From NCBI GenBank assembly GCA_020638655.1, contig JACKIC010000011.1, positions 62,001-126,000 of the forward strand: 64,000 nt of DNA, written 5' to 3'. The position numbers were made by a program, and so were the translations under genes. The notes beneath the pieces were generated by a model. It was not told the origin of the DNA and did not search any database. It was given only the letters and a program-made list of their open reading frames with translations. The first letter of the stretch is position 1. Each line of letters opens with the position of its first letter. The stretch is from Planctomycetota bacterium. GTDB taxonomy: Bacteria; Planctomycetota; UBA1135; UBA2386. Below are positions 34,015 to 42,375 of this stretch, piece by piece.

Positions 34015-35372
34015 ACGTTGGGCTTGCGCGTCAGGTATTCGATGAGGTCGAGCTTGGTGACGAGGCCGCGCACGACCCGCTCGTCGTCGACGACGAGCGC
34101 GACCTCGCCGCGTTCGAAGATGGCCGTGAGCTCGCTGGTGGGGGCGTGCGGCGCGATCGTCGAGACCTTGCGTTCCATCACCTCGGCGATCGAGGTCTTG
34201 GCGCTCGCGGCGCCCTCGACGAGCACGCGCAGCGCGTCGGCCTCGGTCAAGATGCCCGCCAGCTTGCCGTGGTCGGTGACCGGCACCTGCGAGAAGCCAC
34301 GCTCCTTGAACAGGGTGACCGCCTGCGACAGCGGCGCCGCGATGTCGACGGTCACGACCTCGCGCGGCGGCATGGCGCGCAGCAGTTCGCTGATCGTGCC
34401 GATCGCCCAGTCCTCCTCGAGGAAGCCGTTCTCGCGCATCCAGCGGTCGTCGACGAACTTGGTCAGGTAGTTGCGGATGCCGTCGGAGAGCACGCACAGG
34501 ATGCGCGCGCCCTTGGGGAAGTCCTTGGCGACCTGCATCGCGGCCCACACGGCGGAGCCGCACGAGCCGCCGACCAGCAGGCCTTCCTGGCGGATCAGCT
34601 GGCGCGCGACGCGGAAGCTGTCCTTGTCGTTGCTCTTGATCCAGCGGTCGACGAGGTCGCGGTCGAGCACGTCGGGGATGAAGTCGTAGCCGATGCCTTC
34701 GACCTTGTAGCTCTTGATCGGACCGGGGCCGGCGAGGATCGAGCCCTCGGGGTCGACGCCGATGATCTGGCAGTCGGGGATGCGCTTCTTCACGGCGCGG
34801 GCGACGCCCGTGATGGTGCCGCCGGTGCCGGCGGTCATCACCACCGCGGCGAGGTTGTTGTCGGTCTGCTCGCAGATCTCGACGCCGGTGCCTTCTTCGT
34901 GGGCAAGCGGGTTGGACGGGTTGCCGTACTGGTCGAGGATGTGCGCGTTGGGGATCACGTCGCGCAGGCGCCGGGCGACGCCGATGTGGCTCTCCGGCGC
35001 GTCCCAGGCCGCTTCGGTGGGGGTGCGGATGATCTCCGCGCCCAGGGCTTCGAGCACGACCTGCTTCTCGCGCGACATCTTCTCGGGCATCGTGATGATC
35101 ACGCGGTAGCCGCGCACCGCGGCCGCCAGGGCCAGGCCGATGCCGGTGTTGCCCGAGGTGGGCTCGATCAGGGTGTCGCCGGGCTTGATCCGACCCTCCT
35201 TCTCGGCGTCGAGCAGCATGCGCACGCCGATGCGGTCCTTGACGGAGCCGCCCGGGTTCATGAATTCACACTTGCCCAGCAGTTCCTGCGGCAGGTGGCG
35301 GCCGATGCGGGAGAGGCGGACGACGGGGGTGGAGCCGACGGTCGTCAGAATCGAATCGTGAATGCGACCCAT
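34011..35372 (-). CDS. cbs: Cystathionine beta-synthase with C-terminal CBS-domain pair
   Basis: This fold-type II PLP enzyme condenses serine (or an O-activated serine) with homocysteine to cystathionine. The 453-residue product from ATG 35372 has the PLP lysine K45 in NPGGSVKDR, the substrate loop PTSGNTGIGLA (about 70-80) and the phosphate loop TAGTGGTITG. The SCGSA serine loop (about 283-287) is also present. Residues about 330-453 form two CBS domains (ITVDIAAPL-like start, FSQVPVTDHGKLAGILTEAD), which often bind adenosyl ligands. No heme-binding N-terminal domain is present. A cysteine synthase role cannot be ruled out. It is translationally coupled to the AlkD-like gene. Confidence 0.93.
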   Translation of the reverse strand: MGRIHDSILTTVGSTPVVRLSRIGRHLPQELLGKCEFMNPGGSVKDRIGVRMLLDAEKEGRIKPGDTLIEPTSGNTGIGLALAAAVRGYRVIITMPEKMSREKQVVLEALGAEIIRTPTEAAWDAPESHIGVARRLRDVIPNAHILDQYGNPSNPLAHEEGTGVEICEQTDNNLAAVVMTAGTGGTITGVARAVKKRIPDCQIIGVDPEGSILAGPGPIKSYKVEGIGYDFIPDVLDRDLVDRWIKSNDKDSFRVARQLIRQEGLLVGGSCGSAVWAAMQVAKDFPKGARILCVLSDGIRNYLTKFVDDRWMRENGFLEEDWAIGTISELLRAMPPREVVTVDIAAPLSQAVTLFKERGFSQVPVTDHGKLAGILTEADALRVLVEGAASAKTSIAEVMERKVSTIAPHAPTSELTAIFERGEVALVVDDERVVRGLVTKLDLIEYLTRKPNV

Positions 35373-35443
35373 GTCCCGCTGATTCAAGCAGGCGGGGCCG
35401 GCGAAGGGAAATGCGCGTTCCGGCCTTGTCCAATGGTTGTTCG

Positions 35444-37120
35444 ATGCGCATCGTTGCTCGGCCCGTGAACGAGCCCGAGAAGCCAGCAGATCCGACCCCG
35501 CCGGTGTCCGCACCGGTCCCCGCACCCGTCGCCGCGTCGGCGCCTGCTGCGCCGCGCCCCGACGCCGGCAGCCGCTCTTCAGAATCCGGTTCTTCCGAGT
35601 CCGGTTCTTCCGAGTCCGGTTCTTCCGAGTCCGGCGAGCGGGCCGAGTCCGCGGATCCCGAGCAGTCCGGCGGTGCCGCGCCGGGCGGTGACGACACCGG
35701 CGGCGAGCGCAAGCGCCGTCGCCGTCGCCGCCGCCGCAAGGGCCGCGCCGAAGGTGAGGGTGGCGACGCGCCCGAGGGCGGTGAAGCGGCGCAGGGTGAC
35801 GGTGCGGCTGGGCGCCCGCAACGCCCCGAGCGTGCACGTCAGGAGCGCCAGCGCGATCGCCAGCGCCCCGATCGACAGCACCCCGATCGACAGCGCCCCG
35901 ACAAGCGGCCGCGCCGCGACTCCAACCACCACGCCGTCGAGGCCGTGCGCTCGCTCGCCGAGATGGCGCAGGCGCTGCTGCGCATCGAAGGCGTCGAGCC
36001 GCTGGCGATGCCGCGCTACCTCGACCTGCACCTGCGCGTGCCGATCGACGGCGGCAACGACATCCGTCACGCCGCCAGCACCGCCGTCGAGCAGATCCTC
36101 AAGCGCGTGCGCGAGGTCCGGGAGCACGAGAAGGCGCTGCGCCCCGGCGCGGTCTACTGCTACTTCAACGGCTCCTCCTCGGCCGAAGGCACGCGCCCGA
36201 CCGAGCCGCGGCAGATCTTCGAGGGCTACAGCTCGACCGGCAAGCCGGTGTTCGCCGACTTCGTGACGATGGCGATCGAGCGCAAGGACCCGGGCATCGA
36301 CCGGCTGCTCGCGGGCGAGGAGCTGGTGCTCACGCGGGTCTCGATGGGGCGCGTGTTGCGCACCCAGCAGCTGGCCGAGTTCGGCGGCGAGTCGCCGGTG
36401 TACCGGATCCTCGGGCAGGTCGATGCCGGCCTGTTCAAGGTGCTCGGCGCCGCGGGCAAGTGCGCGTTCAGCTTCCAGCTGCTGCGCGGCACCACGCTCG
36501 AGGGCCGCATCCGGCTGCGTCTGCACGCGGTCGGCGCGGTCGATCCGATGGACCTCGCCGACCCCGCGGTGATGCAGATCGTCAGCCGCTTCCAGCGGCG
36601 GCTCGACACCGAGGCGCTGCGCCTCGAGGGCCAGAGCAAGGTCGAGAACGACGGCAAGGACGCGACGGGCAAGCCGGCTGAGATCGACGAGGAGTCGTTC
36701 GTGCGGCCGCTGCTCGAGGACTTCGCGCGGCAGCTCGAGCACCGTTCGCGCAACACCGGGCGGCGCACCCAGCACGGCCTCGAACGCAGCGAGACGGGCC
36801 AGCGGCCGACCTCGCGCGCCTACCCCGACGCGGGCGAGGCCAGCGACGACTCGATCCTCTGGGACATCGACCAGGCGACGATCGTCGTGGTCGCGCCGAA
36901 GGGGCGCGTGCACGTGTTCACCCCGGACGGCAAGCACATCACGTCGGTGGTGATGCAGGGCGACGCGATCGGCCGCCGCCGCAACATGGGGCGCTGGCGC
37001 CTGGCCGAGCCCGAGGAGCGCGGCGAGTTCCGCATCCACGTGCGCCGGCTGGTCGCGGCCGGCGAGGACCAGACCACGAGCGAGGCGCCGCTGGTGCCGC
37101 CGCCGGCCGCTGCGGAGTGA
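35444..37120 (+). CDS. Hypothetical protein with disordered Ser/Glu- and Arg-rich N-terminus
   Basis: I do not recognise a family for this 558-residue protein. Possible starts are ATG 35411, ATG 35444 and GTG 35465; none has a clear ribosome site. The first 160 residues are low complexity: a Pro/Ala stretch, four SSESG repeats, then a run of nine basic residues (KRRRRRRRRKG) and QRPDRQ-type repeats. Such Arg-rich tails occur in RNA-binding proteins including RNase E/G partners, which suggests nucleic-acid binding. From residue about 165 a folded region follows (AVEAVRSLAEMAQALLRIEG, GAVYCYFNGSSS). A C-terminal part (about 465-530) has WDIDQATIVVVAPKGRVHVF. It diverges from the synthase gene and precedes mog by 7 nt. 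Confidence 0.75.
   Translation: MRIVARPVNEPEKPADPTPPVSAPVPAPVAASAPAAPRPDAGSRSSESGSSESGSSESGSSESGERAESADPEQSGGAAPGGDDTGGERKRRRRRRRRKGRAEGEGGDAPEGGEAAQGDGAAGRPQRPERARQERQRDRQRPDRQHPDRQRPDKRPRRDSNHHAVEAVRSLAEMAQALLRIEGVEPLAMPRYLDLHLRVPIDGGNDIRHAASTAVEQILKRVREVREHEKALRPGAVYCYFNGSSSAEGTRPTEPRQIFEGYSSTGKPVFADFVTMAIERKDPGIDRLLAGEELVLTRVSMGRVLRTQQLAEFGGESPVYRILGQVDAGLFKVLGAAGKCAFSFQLLRGTTLEGRIRLRLHAVGAVDPMDLADPAVMQIVSRFQRRLDTEALRLEGQSKVENDGKDATGKPAEIDEESFVRPLLEDFARQLEHRSRNTGRRTQHGLERSETGQRPTSRAYPDAGEASDDSILWDIDQATIVVVAPKGRVHVFTPDGKHITSVVMQGDAIGRRRNMGRWRLAEPEERGEFRIHVRRLVAAGEDQTTSEAPLVPPPAAAE
35576..35635 (+). repeat. Four tandem 15-bp in-frame repeats
   Basis: The unit TCTTCCGAGTCCGGT is present four times, the first copy with two mismatches and the last with one, encoding SSESG each time. 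The three later copies are nearly identical at DNA level, which points to recent slippage and possible length variation between strains. Confidence 0.9.
35855..35899 (+). repeat. Three tandem 15-bp in-frame repeats
   Basis: The unit GATCGACAGCGCCCC is repeated three times with single-base differences, encoding DRQRP/DRQHP. It lies in the same disordered region as the SSESG repeats. Confidence 0.8.
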
Positions 37121-37127
37121 GCGCGCG

Positions 37128-37679
37128 GTGACCACCCAACCGTCCAGCGCGCCGCCGCGCATCGGCATCGTCACTGTCAGCGATCGCGCCAGTCAGGGCG
37201 TGTACGCCGACGAGTCGGGGCCGGCGATCGAGGCGGCGCTGCGCGACTACCTGGCCACGCCGTGTACGTTCGACGTGCGCCTCGTCGCCGACGAACGCGA
37301 CGCGATCGCCACGCTGCTGCGCGACCTCGCCGAAGCCGGCTGCTGTCTGATCTGCACCACGGGTGGCACCGGGCCGGCGCCGCGCGACGTCACCCCCGAG
37401 GCGATCGCCGACGTCTGCACCAAGGAACTGCCCGGCTTCGGCGAGCAGATGCGCGCCGCGTCGCTGCGCGCCGGGGTGCCGACCGCGATCCTGTCGCGGC
37501 AGACCGCGGCGATCCTCGACCGCGCGCTGGTGGTGACGCTGCCCGGCAAGCCGGCCTCGATCCGCGTCTGCCTCGACGCGGTGTTCCCCGCGATTCCCTA
37601 CTGCATCGATCTGATCGGCGGTCCGCGCCTCGAAGGCAATCCCGAGGTCGTCGCCGTGTTTCGCCCCAAGGGCAAGTGA
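37128..37679 (+). CDS. mog: Molybdopterin adenylyltransferase (MogA/MoaB family)
   Basis: The 183-residue protein is a MoCF-biosynthesis domain enzyme that adenylates molybdopterin before molybdenum insertion. Evidence is IGIVTVSDRASQGVYADESG (12-31), the signature CTTGGTGPAPRDVTPEA (about 77-93) and the LPGKPASIRVCL C-terminal segment. Length and the PAPRDVTPEA form favour Mog over CinA-type relatives. The start is GTG 37128, 7 nt after the previous stop. No other molybdenum cofactor gene is seen in the window. A DUF4863 gene follows after 6 nt. Confidence 0.92.
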   Translation: MTTQPSSAPPRIGIVTVSDRASQGVYADESGPAIEAALRDYLATPCTFDVRLVADERDAIATLLRDLAEAGCCLICTTGGTGPAPRDVTPEAIADVCTKELPGFGEQMRAASLRAGVPTAILSRQTAAILDRALVVTLPGKPASIRVCLDAVFPAIPYCIDLIGGPRLEGNPEVVAVFRPKGK

Positions 37680-37685
37680 TCTGCG

Positions 37686-38150
37686 ATGACCGTGACCACC
37701 AAGGAACAGTTCGTCTCCCTGCTCGCGCCGGTGGCGGCGGAACTGCGCGCCGTCGACGTCGACGCCGCGGATGCTGCGGCGCAGGCCGAGCGCGCCGCCG
37801 CGTTCACCGGCGCGGCGATCACGGCGCTGCGCGCCGCCGCGGTCGCCAACATCGACTCCGACTGGCTGCTGCCCAAGGCCGCGAACGGCATCCGCTTCGG
37901 CCGCGTCGCCAAGGACCTGTCCGGGTTCGTCGTCGACGCGGTGCTGATGGACGTGCCCGGTCCGCGTCATCGCCACCCCAACGGCGAGATCGACCTGTGC
38001 TTCGCGACCGCCGGCGAGCCGCGCTTCGACGACCACCCCGAAGGCTGGGTCGTCTACGGCAAGGACACCACGCACGTGCCGACGGTCAGCGGCGGCACGA
38101 TGCTGATCCTCTACTTCCTGCCCGGCGGCGCGATCGAGTTCCTGGGCTGA
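37686..38150 (+). CDS. DUF4863 family protein, PnbB (4-hydroxylaminobenzoate lyase)-like
   Basis: The 154-residue protein matches the DUF4863 family, whose characterised member as I recall is the 4-hydroxylaminobenzoate lyase PnbB of p-nitrobenzoate degradation. Typical features are an N-terminal helical part and a cupin-like C-terminal half with GPRHRHPNGEIDLCF (about 97-111), GWVVYGKDTTHVPTVSGG and the terminal LPGGAIEFLG. The His cluster HRHP could bind metal. No other aromatic-degradation gene is near, so the lyase activity is only suggested. It is probably co-transcribed with mog. A 7-bp-stem hairpin spans its stop codon. Confidence 0.8.
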   Translation: MTVTTKEQFVSLLAPVAAELRAVDVDAADAAAQAERAAAFTGAAITALRAAAVANIDSDWLLPKAANGIRFGRVAKDLSGFVVDAVLMDVPGPRHRHPNGEIDLCFATAGEPRFDDHPEGWVVYGKDTTHVPTVSGGTMLILYFLPGGAIEFLG

Positions 38151-38173
38151 GCCTGCGAGAGCGGGCGGCTCAG
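38147..38173. terminator. Short hairpin across two convergent stop codons
   Basis: CTGAGCC (38147-38153) and GGCTCAG (38167-38173) form a perfect 7-bp stem spanning the stop codons of the DUF4863 gene and the convergent HEAT-repeat gene. It could serve as a bidirectional terminator, but no T-tract is present on either side. Confidence 0.35.
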
Positions 38174-39186
38174 CGGTACTTGGCGAGCAGCGCGTTGGCG
38201 TGCTTGGCGACCGACTCGGTCGAGGCCGCCTTCAACGCCTCTTCGAAGAACGGCACCGCGGCGGCGCCCTGGATCGAATCGAGCGCGTCGAGGCACTTGT
38301 TCAGGAAGATCGGGTCTTCGACGCGGCCCGGCGGGTTCTTGAACAGGCGCTCGATCGGCTCGATGGCCTTCTGCGACTTGATCCGGCCGAGCTCTTCGAC
38401 GCACTCCTTGAGCGTCGGCGAGTCGTGCTCGGTGCGGCCGATCACCATCAGCAGCGTGTCCTCCATCTTGGGGTCCTCGCTGCGGATGTAGTGCACGACG
38501 AAGTTGAAGAAGCCCGACGCCGAGCCGGCGGTCTGGTCGGGGATCGGCAGGTTGTAGGCCGCGGCCCGCTCGAGGTTGACGCCGCGCGCCGACTCGGTCT
38601 CGAGGATCTGCCGCAGCAGCTGCTGGGCGAGGGGCTTGTCGTGCGCGATCAGCCGGTCGGCGGCGAGCCAGCGCAGGCGGGCCGAGGGCAGCAGCGTTCC
38701 CTGCAGCACCTGCTTGAGCAGTTCGCTGCCGGCCTTGGGGTCGACGCGCACCGCGGCTTCGAGCAGCCACTTGAGCTCGTCGAAGTTCTTGTCGGCCTTG
38801 AGTTCGCCGATGCGGCCGCGGATGAACGGCCAGGCGTCGTGGCCCATCGTCTCGAAGGCGCGCAGGATCGCCTCCATCTCCTCTTGCGCGTTCTTGTAGT
38901 CGGGCGCCGTGGTGCGCGCGCTGACGAGCATCGGGGCGTAGGCGCGCAGCTTGGCGAGCAGGCCCTCGGGTCCCTTCTGGTCGGAGCGCTGCTCGAGGCG
39001 GATGCGCGTGATCTCCGCGTAGATGTCCTCGAGCTGCTTGTGGCTGGCGGCCTCGGCGTCGGCGAGTCGCTGCAGTTGTTCGGACTGGCGCCACGTGACG
39101 GCGGTCGCGGCCACCAGGGCGACGACGGTCAGCCCGCACAGGGTCGCGAGCAGGCGGGAGTGGGGGGGCGAGGTGCGTTCGGTCAT
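38170..39186 (-). CDS. Membrane-anchored HEAT-like repeat protein
   Basis: The 338-residue protein has one N-terminal membrane helix (about 12-31), a coiled-coil stretch (about 36-65, QSEQLQRLADAEAASHKQLE), and then an all-helical region of HEAT-like repeats. Examples are ARLRWLAADRLIAHDKPLAQ (about 175-194) and AAAVPFFEEALKAASTESVA near the end. No enzyme motif is seen. The topology suggests a periplasmic helical scaffold anchored in the inner membrane. A 16-bp perfect palindrome lies 42 nt upstream of its start and could be a control site. Confidence 0.75.
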   Translation of the reverse strand: MTERTSPPHSRLLATLCGLTVVALVAATAVTWRQSEQLQRLADAEAASHKQLEDIYAEITRIRLEQRSDQKGPEGLLAKLRAYAPMLVSARTTAPDYKNAQEEMEAILRAFETMGHDAWPFIRGRIGELKADKNFDELKWLLEAAVRVDPKAGSELLKQVLQGTLLPSARLRWLAADRLIAHDKPLAQQLLRQILETESARGVNLERAAAYNLPIPDQTAGSASGFFNFVVHYIRSEDPKMEDTLLMVIGRTEHDSPTLKECVEELGRIKSQKAIEPIERLFKNPPGRVEDPIFLNKCLDALDSIQGAAAVPFFEEALKAASTESVAKHANALLAKYR

Positions 39187-39577
39187 CGGGGACGAAGGTA
39201 TTGAGCGGATCTGTGTTCGTCACCTGATGTTCGAAGTCGAACACCCGGCGTGCCGGAGTGCACCCGCTCACTCCCTCGTGCGGTCTCGCGCAAAACGCCT
39301 CCCCCAAGCTGGAAGCGTCGATGGTACAGGCGCTTGGGATCGTTATTGGGGATGGGGCACGGGCGGCGGTCGGGCGGCATGGAAATTGTCCTCCGCGCCA
39401 GTTGCGGTGGCCCGGGAGGGCTCCCCGCACGCAGCATGGCAGGACAGGCCAGCCTTGCAGGTCAGGCTGCGGTATGGTTTCCTACACGACCCTCGCATCC
39501 CCGTCTGTGGCACCACTTTGCCCTCCCGTGGTGCCGCGGTCAGGTTTCGACCCCTCCCTCTTCGATACGAGGCCTAC
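39187..39577. other. Divergent intergenic region between the HEAT-like and lipoprotein genes
   Basis: These 391 bases hold no convincing gene; short frames through it are shadows or random. It contains the palindrome at 39228-39243 and a possible -10 hexamer TATGGT near 39473 for the rightward lipoprotein gene, about 100 nt before its ATG. No good -35 box was found. Confidence 0.5.
39228..39243. promoter_or_regulatory. Perfect palindrome, possible operator
   Basis: TGTTCGA and TCGAACA flank a 2-bp centre (AG). A direct copy of TGTTCG lies 14 bp upstream at 39214-39219. Its place 42-57 nt before the leftward HEAT-like gene fits an operator for a dimeric repressor, but no regulator gene is adjacent. 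Confidence 0.4.
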
Positions 39578-42265
39578 ATGGCTCATTCTGCGGCACATCC
39601 GGCTCCGGCGCATCCGGCTCCCTTCGTGACTCGTTCGGGCAAAGCAGCAGGTTTCGCACTACTCCTTTCCTTGTCGGGTCTTGCGGGGCTGACCGTTCTG
39701 GCCGGCTGCGGCAGCAGCGGCAGCAGCACTGGCGGGGCGACGATCGGTGGTGTGATGGCGCTGTCCCAGTGCAGCCTCGGTTGCAGTTCGACCGGGTGTC
39801 TGCGCACCGACATCGCGACCAACGAGATCATCATCCTGCAGTTCACGGACAACGTCGACCCGTCGACGGTGAACAGCTCGAGCATCCAGTTCCGCACGGC
39901 GTCGGGTCAGCAGCCTGTCGGCGAGTTCTTCGTCAACGGCAACCAGGTCGAGTTCCTGCCGACGGTGCTGATCTCGGGTCAGCAGACCTTCTACGGCTTC
40001 TCCCCCGGCGAGACCTACACGATGACGATCGTCGGCGGCGAGAACCAGAACGCCGTCGTGCGCAGCACCTCGGGCAAGGCGTTCGCGCAGCAGCTGTCCT
40101 GCACGCTGGTCTCGAACCAGGGCATCATCGACCACAACGGGGTGCCGCCGCGCGCGTCGTTGCTGCAGCCAAACGCCGGCCAGTTGCTCAATGCGCCGCG
40201 CGACACGCTGATCCGCCTCGAGTTCAACGAGATCATCGACTCGACGCCGTTCACTGCGGGCAACAGCCCCGTGATCTTCACCGTGCGCCGCACGCGCGAG
40301 GCGCAGGGCGGCGGTCGTGAGTGCGACGTCGGCTCGCAGCCGCTGACGCTCGCGGGCAGCCAGCGCCTGGACTACCAGCTCGACACCTCCATCCTGACCT
40401 TCACGCCGGCGGCGGAGCTGCCGCCGAACGTCTGCATCGAGGTCAACGTCACCAATGGCGTCGTCGACCTGTCGGGCAAGCCCGCGCAGCCGCAGACGTT
40501 CCAGTTCCTCACCGAGGAAGTGCCGCTGATCGAGATCCCGCTGACCGAGGAGTTCAACAACGACGTGTTCCGCGACCCCGACGCCTCGGCGTCGACCTGG
40601 GCGGGCGGTGTGGCGACCTTCGCCAAGATCGGCGGCGACGGCCGGCACGGCACGTTCTTCGTCGAACTCGGCCAGGACCTCGGCGTCGTCTTCGGCAAGC
40701 GCACCTACCAGATCAACACCGACAACACGGTGATCCCCGCGGAACAGTCCGTGACGGGCAGCCCCGTGGCGGTGACCGACGGTCGCTTCTACTTCGACAC
40801 GATGGTCGTGCCCAGCGACGTGCGCATCACCTTCAGCGGCAACAACCCGCCGGTGTTCACGGTCGTCGGCCGGCTGCAGATCGACGGCGAACTCAACGTC
40901 GCCGGTCAGTCGCTGACGACCCTGCCGACCAACGTGGTCGCGGTCGGCCAGCTCGGCGGCCTCGGCGGCGTGTTCGGCGGTCGCGGCGGCCAGGGCGGTG
41001 ACAAGTGCCTGGGCGTCGGCTCCAACCCGAACTTCAACGGTCGCAACGGCCAGTCGGCGCGGGTGCGCGGCGGTCACGCCTATGCGACCTCGGCCAACAA
41101 CACGGCCGGCAAGGGTTCGCAGCTCTTCCCGACCGACGGCCTCAGCACCAGCCTGATCTTCGGCGGCACGGTCGTGGACTACTCGCCCTCTGCCGCCGCC
41201 GGTGGCAGCGGCGGTGGTCTGCGCGATGTCGGTGAAGACGGTCGCGTGGTCACCAACAACCACCCCGATCCGGTGCTCCTGGTGCCGCCGCGTCTCGACG
41301 CGATGGGCCCCTCCTCGGTCGGCGGTGCGGCGATGCAGCTGTTCCCGTTCCCGCCGGCGACGGGTCTGCAGAAGAGCTCGGACCACTTCATGATCGGCGG
41401 CGCCGGCGGCGGCGGTGCCGGCAGCCACGCCTGCCTGACGATCGCCCTGGCGCGCGTCTGGTCTTCGGGCGGCGCCGGCGGCGGTGGTGGCGGTGCGATC
41501 GGCCTGCGCGCCGGCGACTCGCTGACCGTCGCTTCGACCGGTTCCGTGATCGCCACGGGCGGCAGCGCTGCGAGCATCTCCGGCGTGACCTCGTCGTCCT
41601 CGCCGGCTCCCGGCGGCGGCGGTTCGGGCGGTTCGGTGGTCGTGCAGAGCGGCCGCGACGCCGCGATCTCGGGTCTGATCGACGTGCGCGGCGGCAACGG
41701 CGGTGTCTTCAACCGTTCGGCCAACGGCAGCCCCAACCAGGTGCCGCACAGCGCCGCGGTCGAGATCCGCGGCGGCAACGGCTCGCCCGGCTTCGTGCGC
41801 TGCGAGATCCCCGGCTCGCCGACCACGGCGCTACTGGCCACGATGCAGCCGGCGGCCGTCGCCAACAACGTCGGCACCCTGACCGAGACGGACGACGCCG
41901 TGTCCTTCCGTTCGAAGTTCTATTCGACCGGCCTGCTGTTCGGCCCCGAGTACGCCCGCTACGAGATCCACGCCACCGTCGACGGTGTGCCGACGGTCTT
42001 CAGCGACGACCCGGCGGTCTCGACTGTCGCCGCCACCCAGGGTGCGCCGCTGCGCGCCCTGTGGCAGGCGGCCAACATCAACCTGCTCACCAACCTGCCG
42101 ACCGAGACGCGCCCGTGGCGCACCTCGGTGCGCTCGGTCGGAGGTCAGACCGGCATCGCCTCGGACGGCCTGAACGGCTTCCGCTGGCAGATCATCCAGG
42201 ACCGCACCATCGCCCAGGTGGTGACGATCGACAGCGTCTCGGTGTTCTACAAGGTGGCCGAATAG
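39578..42265 (+). CDS. Glycine-rich Ig-like lipoprotein with Cys motif (family B, tandem copy 1)
   Basis: The 895-residue precursor, starting at ATG 39578, has a long N-region and a signal ending in LAGC with Cys44. Just after the linker comes a cysteine motif, CSLGCSSTGC, shared with the next gene. Two Big_5/SbsA-type Ig domains follow (EIIILQFTDNVDPSTVNSS near 86; TLIRLEFNEIIDSTPF near 210). Then comes the module shared with the 7502 and 15292 proteins (DGRFYFDTMVVPSDVRITF, then VVGRLQIDGELNVAG, about 402-450). Glycine-rich strand repeats follow, such as GAIGLRAGDSLTVASTGSVI, and a C-terminal beta-rich domain. It is probably a surface beta-solenoid protein; the function is unknown. It is a tandem paralogue of the 42376 gene. 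Confidence 0.85.
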   Translation: MAHSAAHPAPAHPAPFVTRSGKAAGFALLLSLSGLAGLTVLAGCGSSGSSTGGATIGGVMALSQCSLGCSSTGCLRTDIATNEIIILQFTDNVDPSTVNSSSIQFRTASGQQPVGEFFVNGNQVEFLPTVLISGQQTFYGFSPGETYTMTIVGGENQNAVVRSTSGKAFAQQLSCTLVSNQGIIDHNGVPPRASLLQPNAGQLLNAPRDTLIRLEFNEIIDSTPFTAGNSPVIFTVRRTREAQGGGRECDVGSQPLTLAGSQRLDYQLDTSILTFTPAAELPPNVCIEVNVTNGVVDLSGKPAQPQTFQFLTEEVPLIEIPLTEEFNNDVFRDPDASASTWAGGVATFAKIGGDGRHGTFFVELGQDLGVVFGKRTYQINTDNTVIPAEQSVTGSPVAVTDGRFYFDTMVVPSDVRITFSGNNPPVFTVVGRLQIDGELNVAGQSLTTLPTNVVAVGQLGGLGGVFGGRGGQGGDKCLGVGSNPNFNGRNGQSARVRGGHAYATSANNTAGKGSQLFPTDGLSTSLIFGGTVVDYSPSAAAGGSGGGLRDVGEDGRVVTNNHPDPVLLVPPRLDAMGPSSVGGAAMQLFPFPPATGLQKSSDHFMIGGAGGGGAGSHACLTIALARVWSSGGAGGGGGGAIGLRAGDSLTVASTGSVIATGGSAASISGVTSSSSPAPGGGGSGGSVVVQSGRDAAISGLIDVRGGNGGVFNRSANGSPNQVPHSAAVEIRGGNGSPGFVRCEIPGSPTTALLATMQPAAVANNVGTLTETDDAVSFRSKFYSTGLLFGPEYARYEIHATVDGVPTVFSDDPAVSTVAATQGAPLRALWQAANINLLTNLPTETRPWRTSVRSVGGQTGIASDGLNGFRWQIIQDRTIAQVVTIDSVSVFYKVAE

Positions 42266-42375
42266 GCACGACCTGACAGCCGACACCGCGCCTTCCGAAC
42301 TACTGCAGCTACACAAGCATCTCCCCGCGCCCTTCCAGCAACTTCCGACCGCGAGCCCCAGGGGCTCCTGATTCC

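Noticed and set aside
35576..35899. Tandem 15-bp repeats as a CRISPR array.
   Set aside because: The units are adjacent with no spacers, keep the reading frame and encode low-complexity peptide; there are no cas genes.
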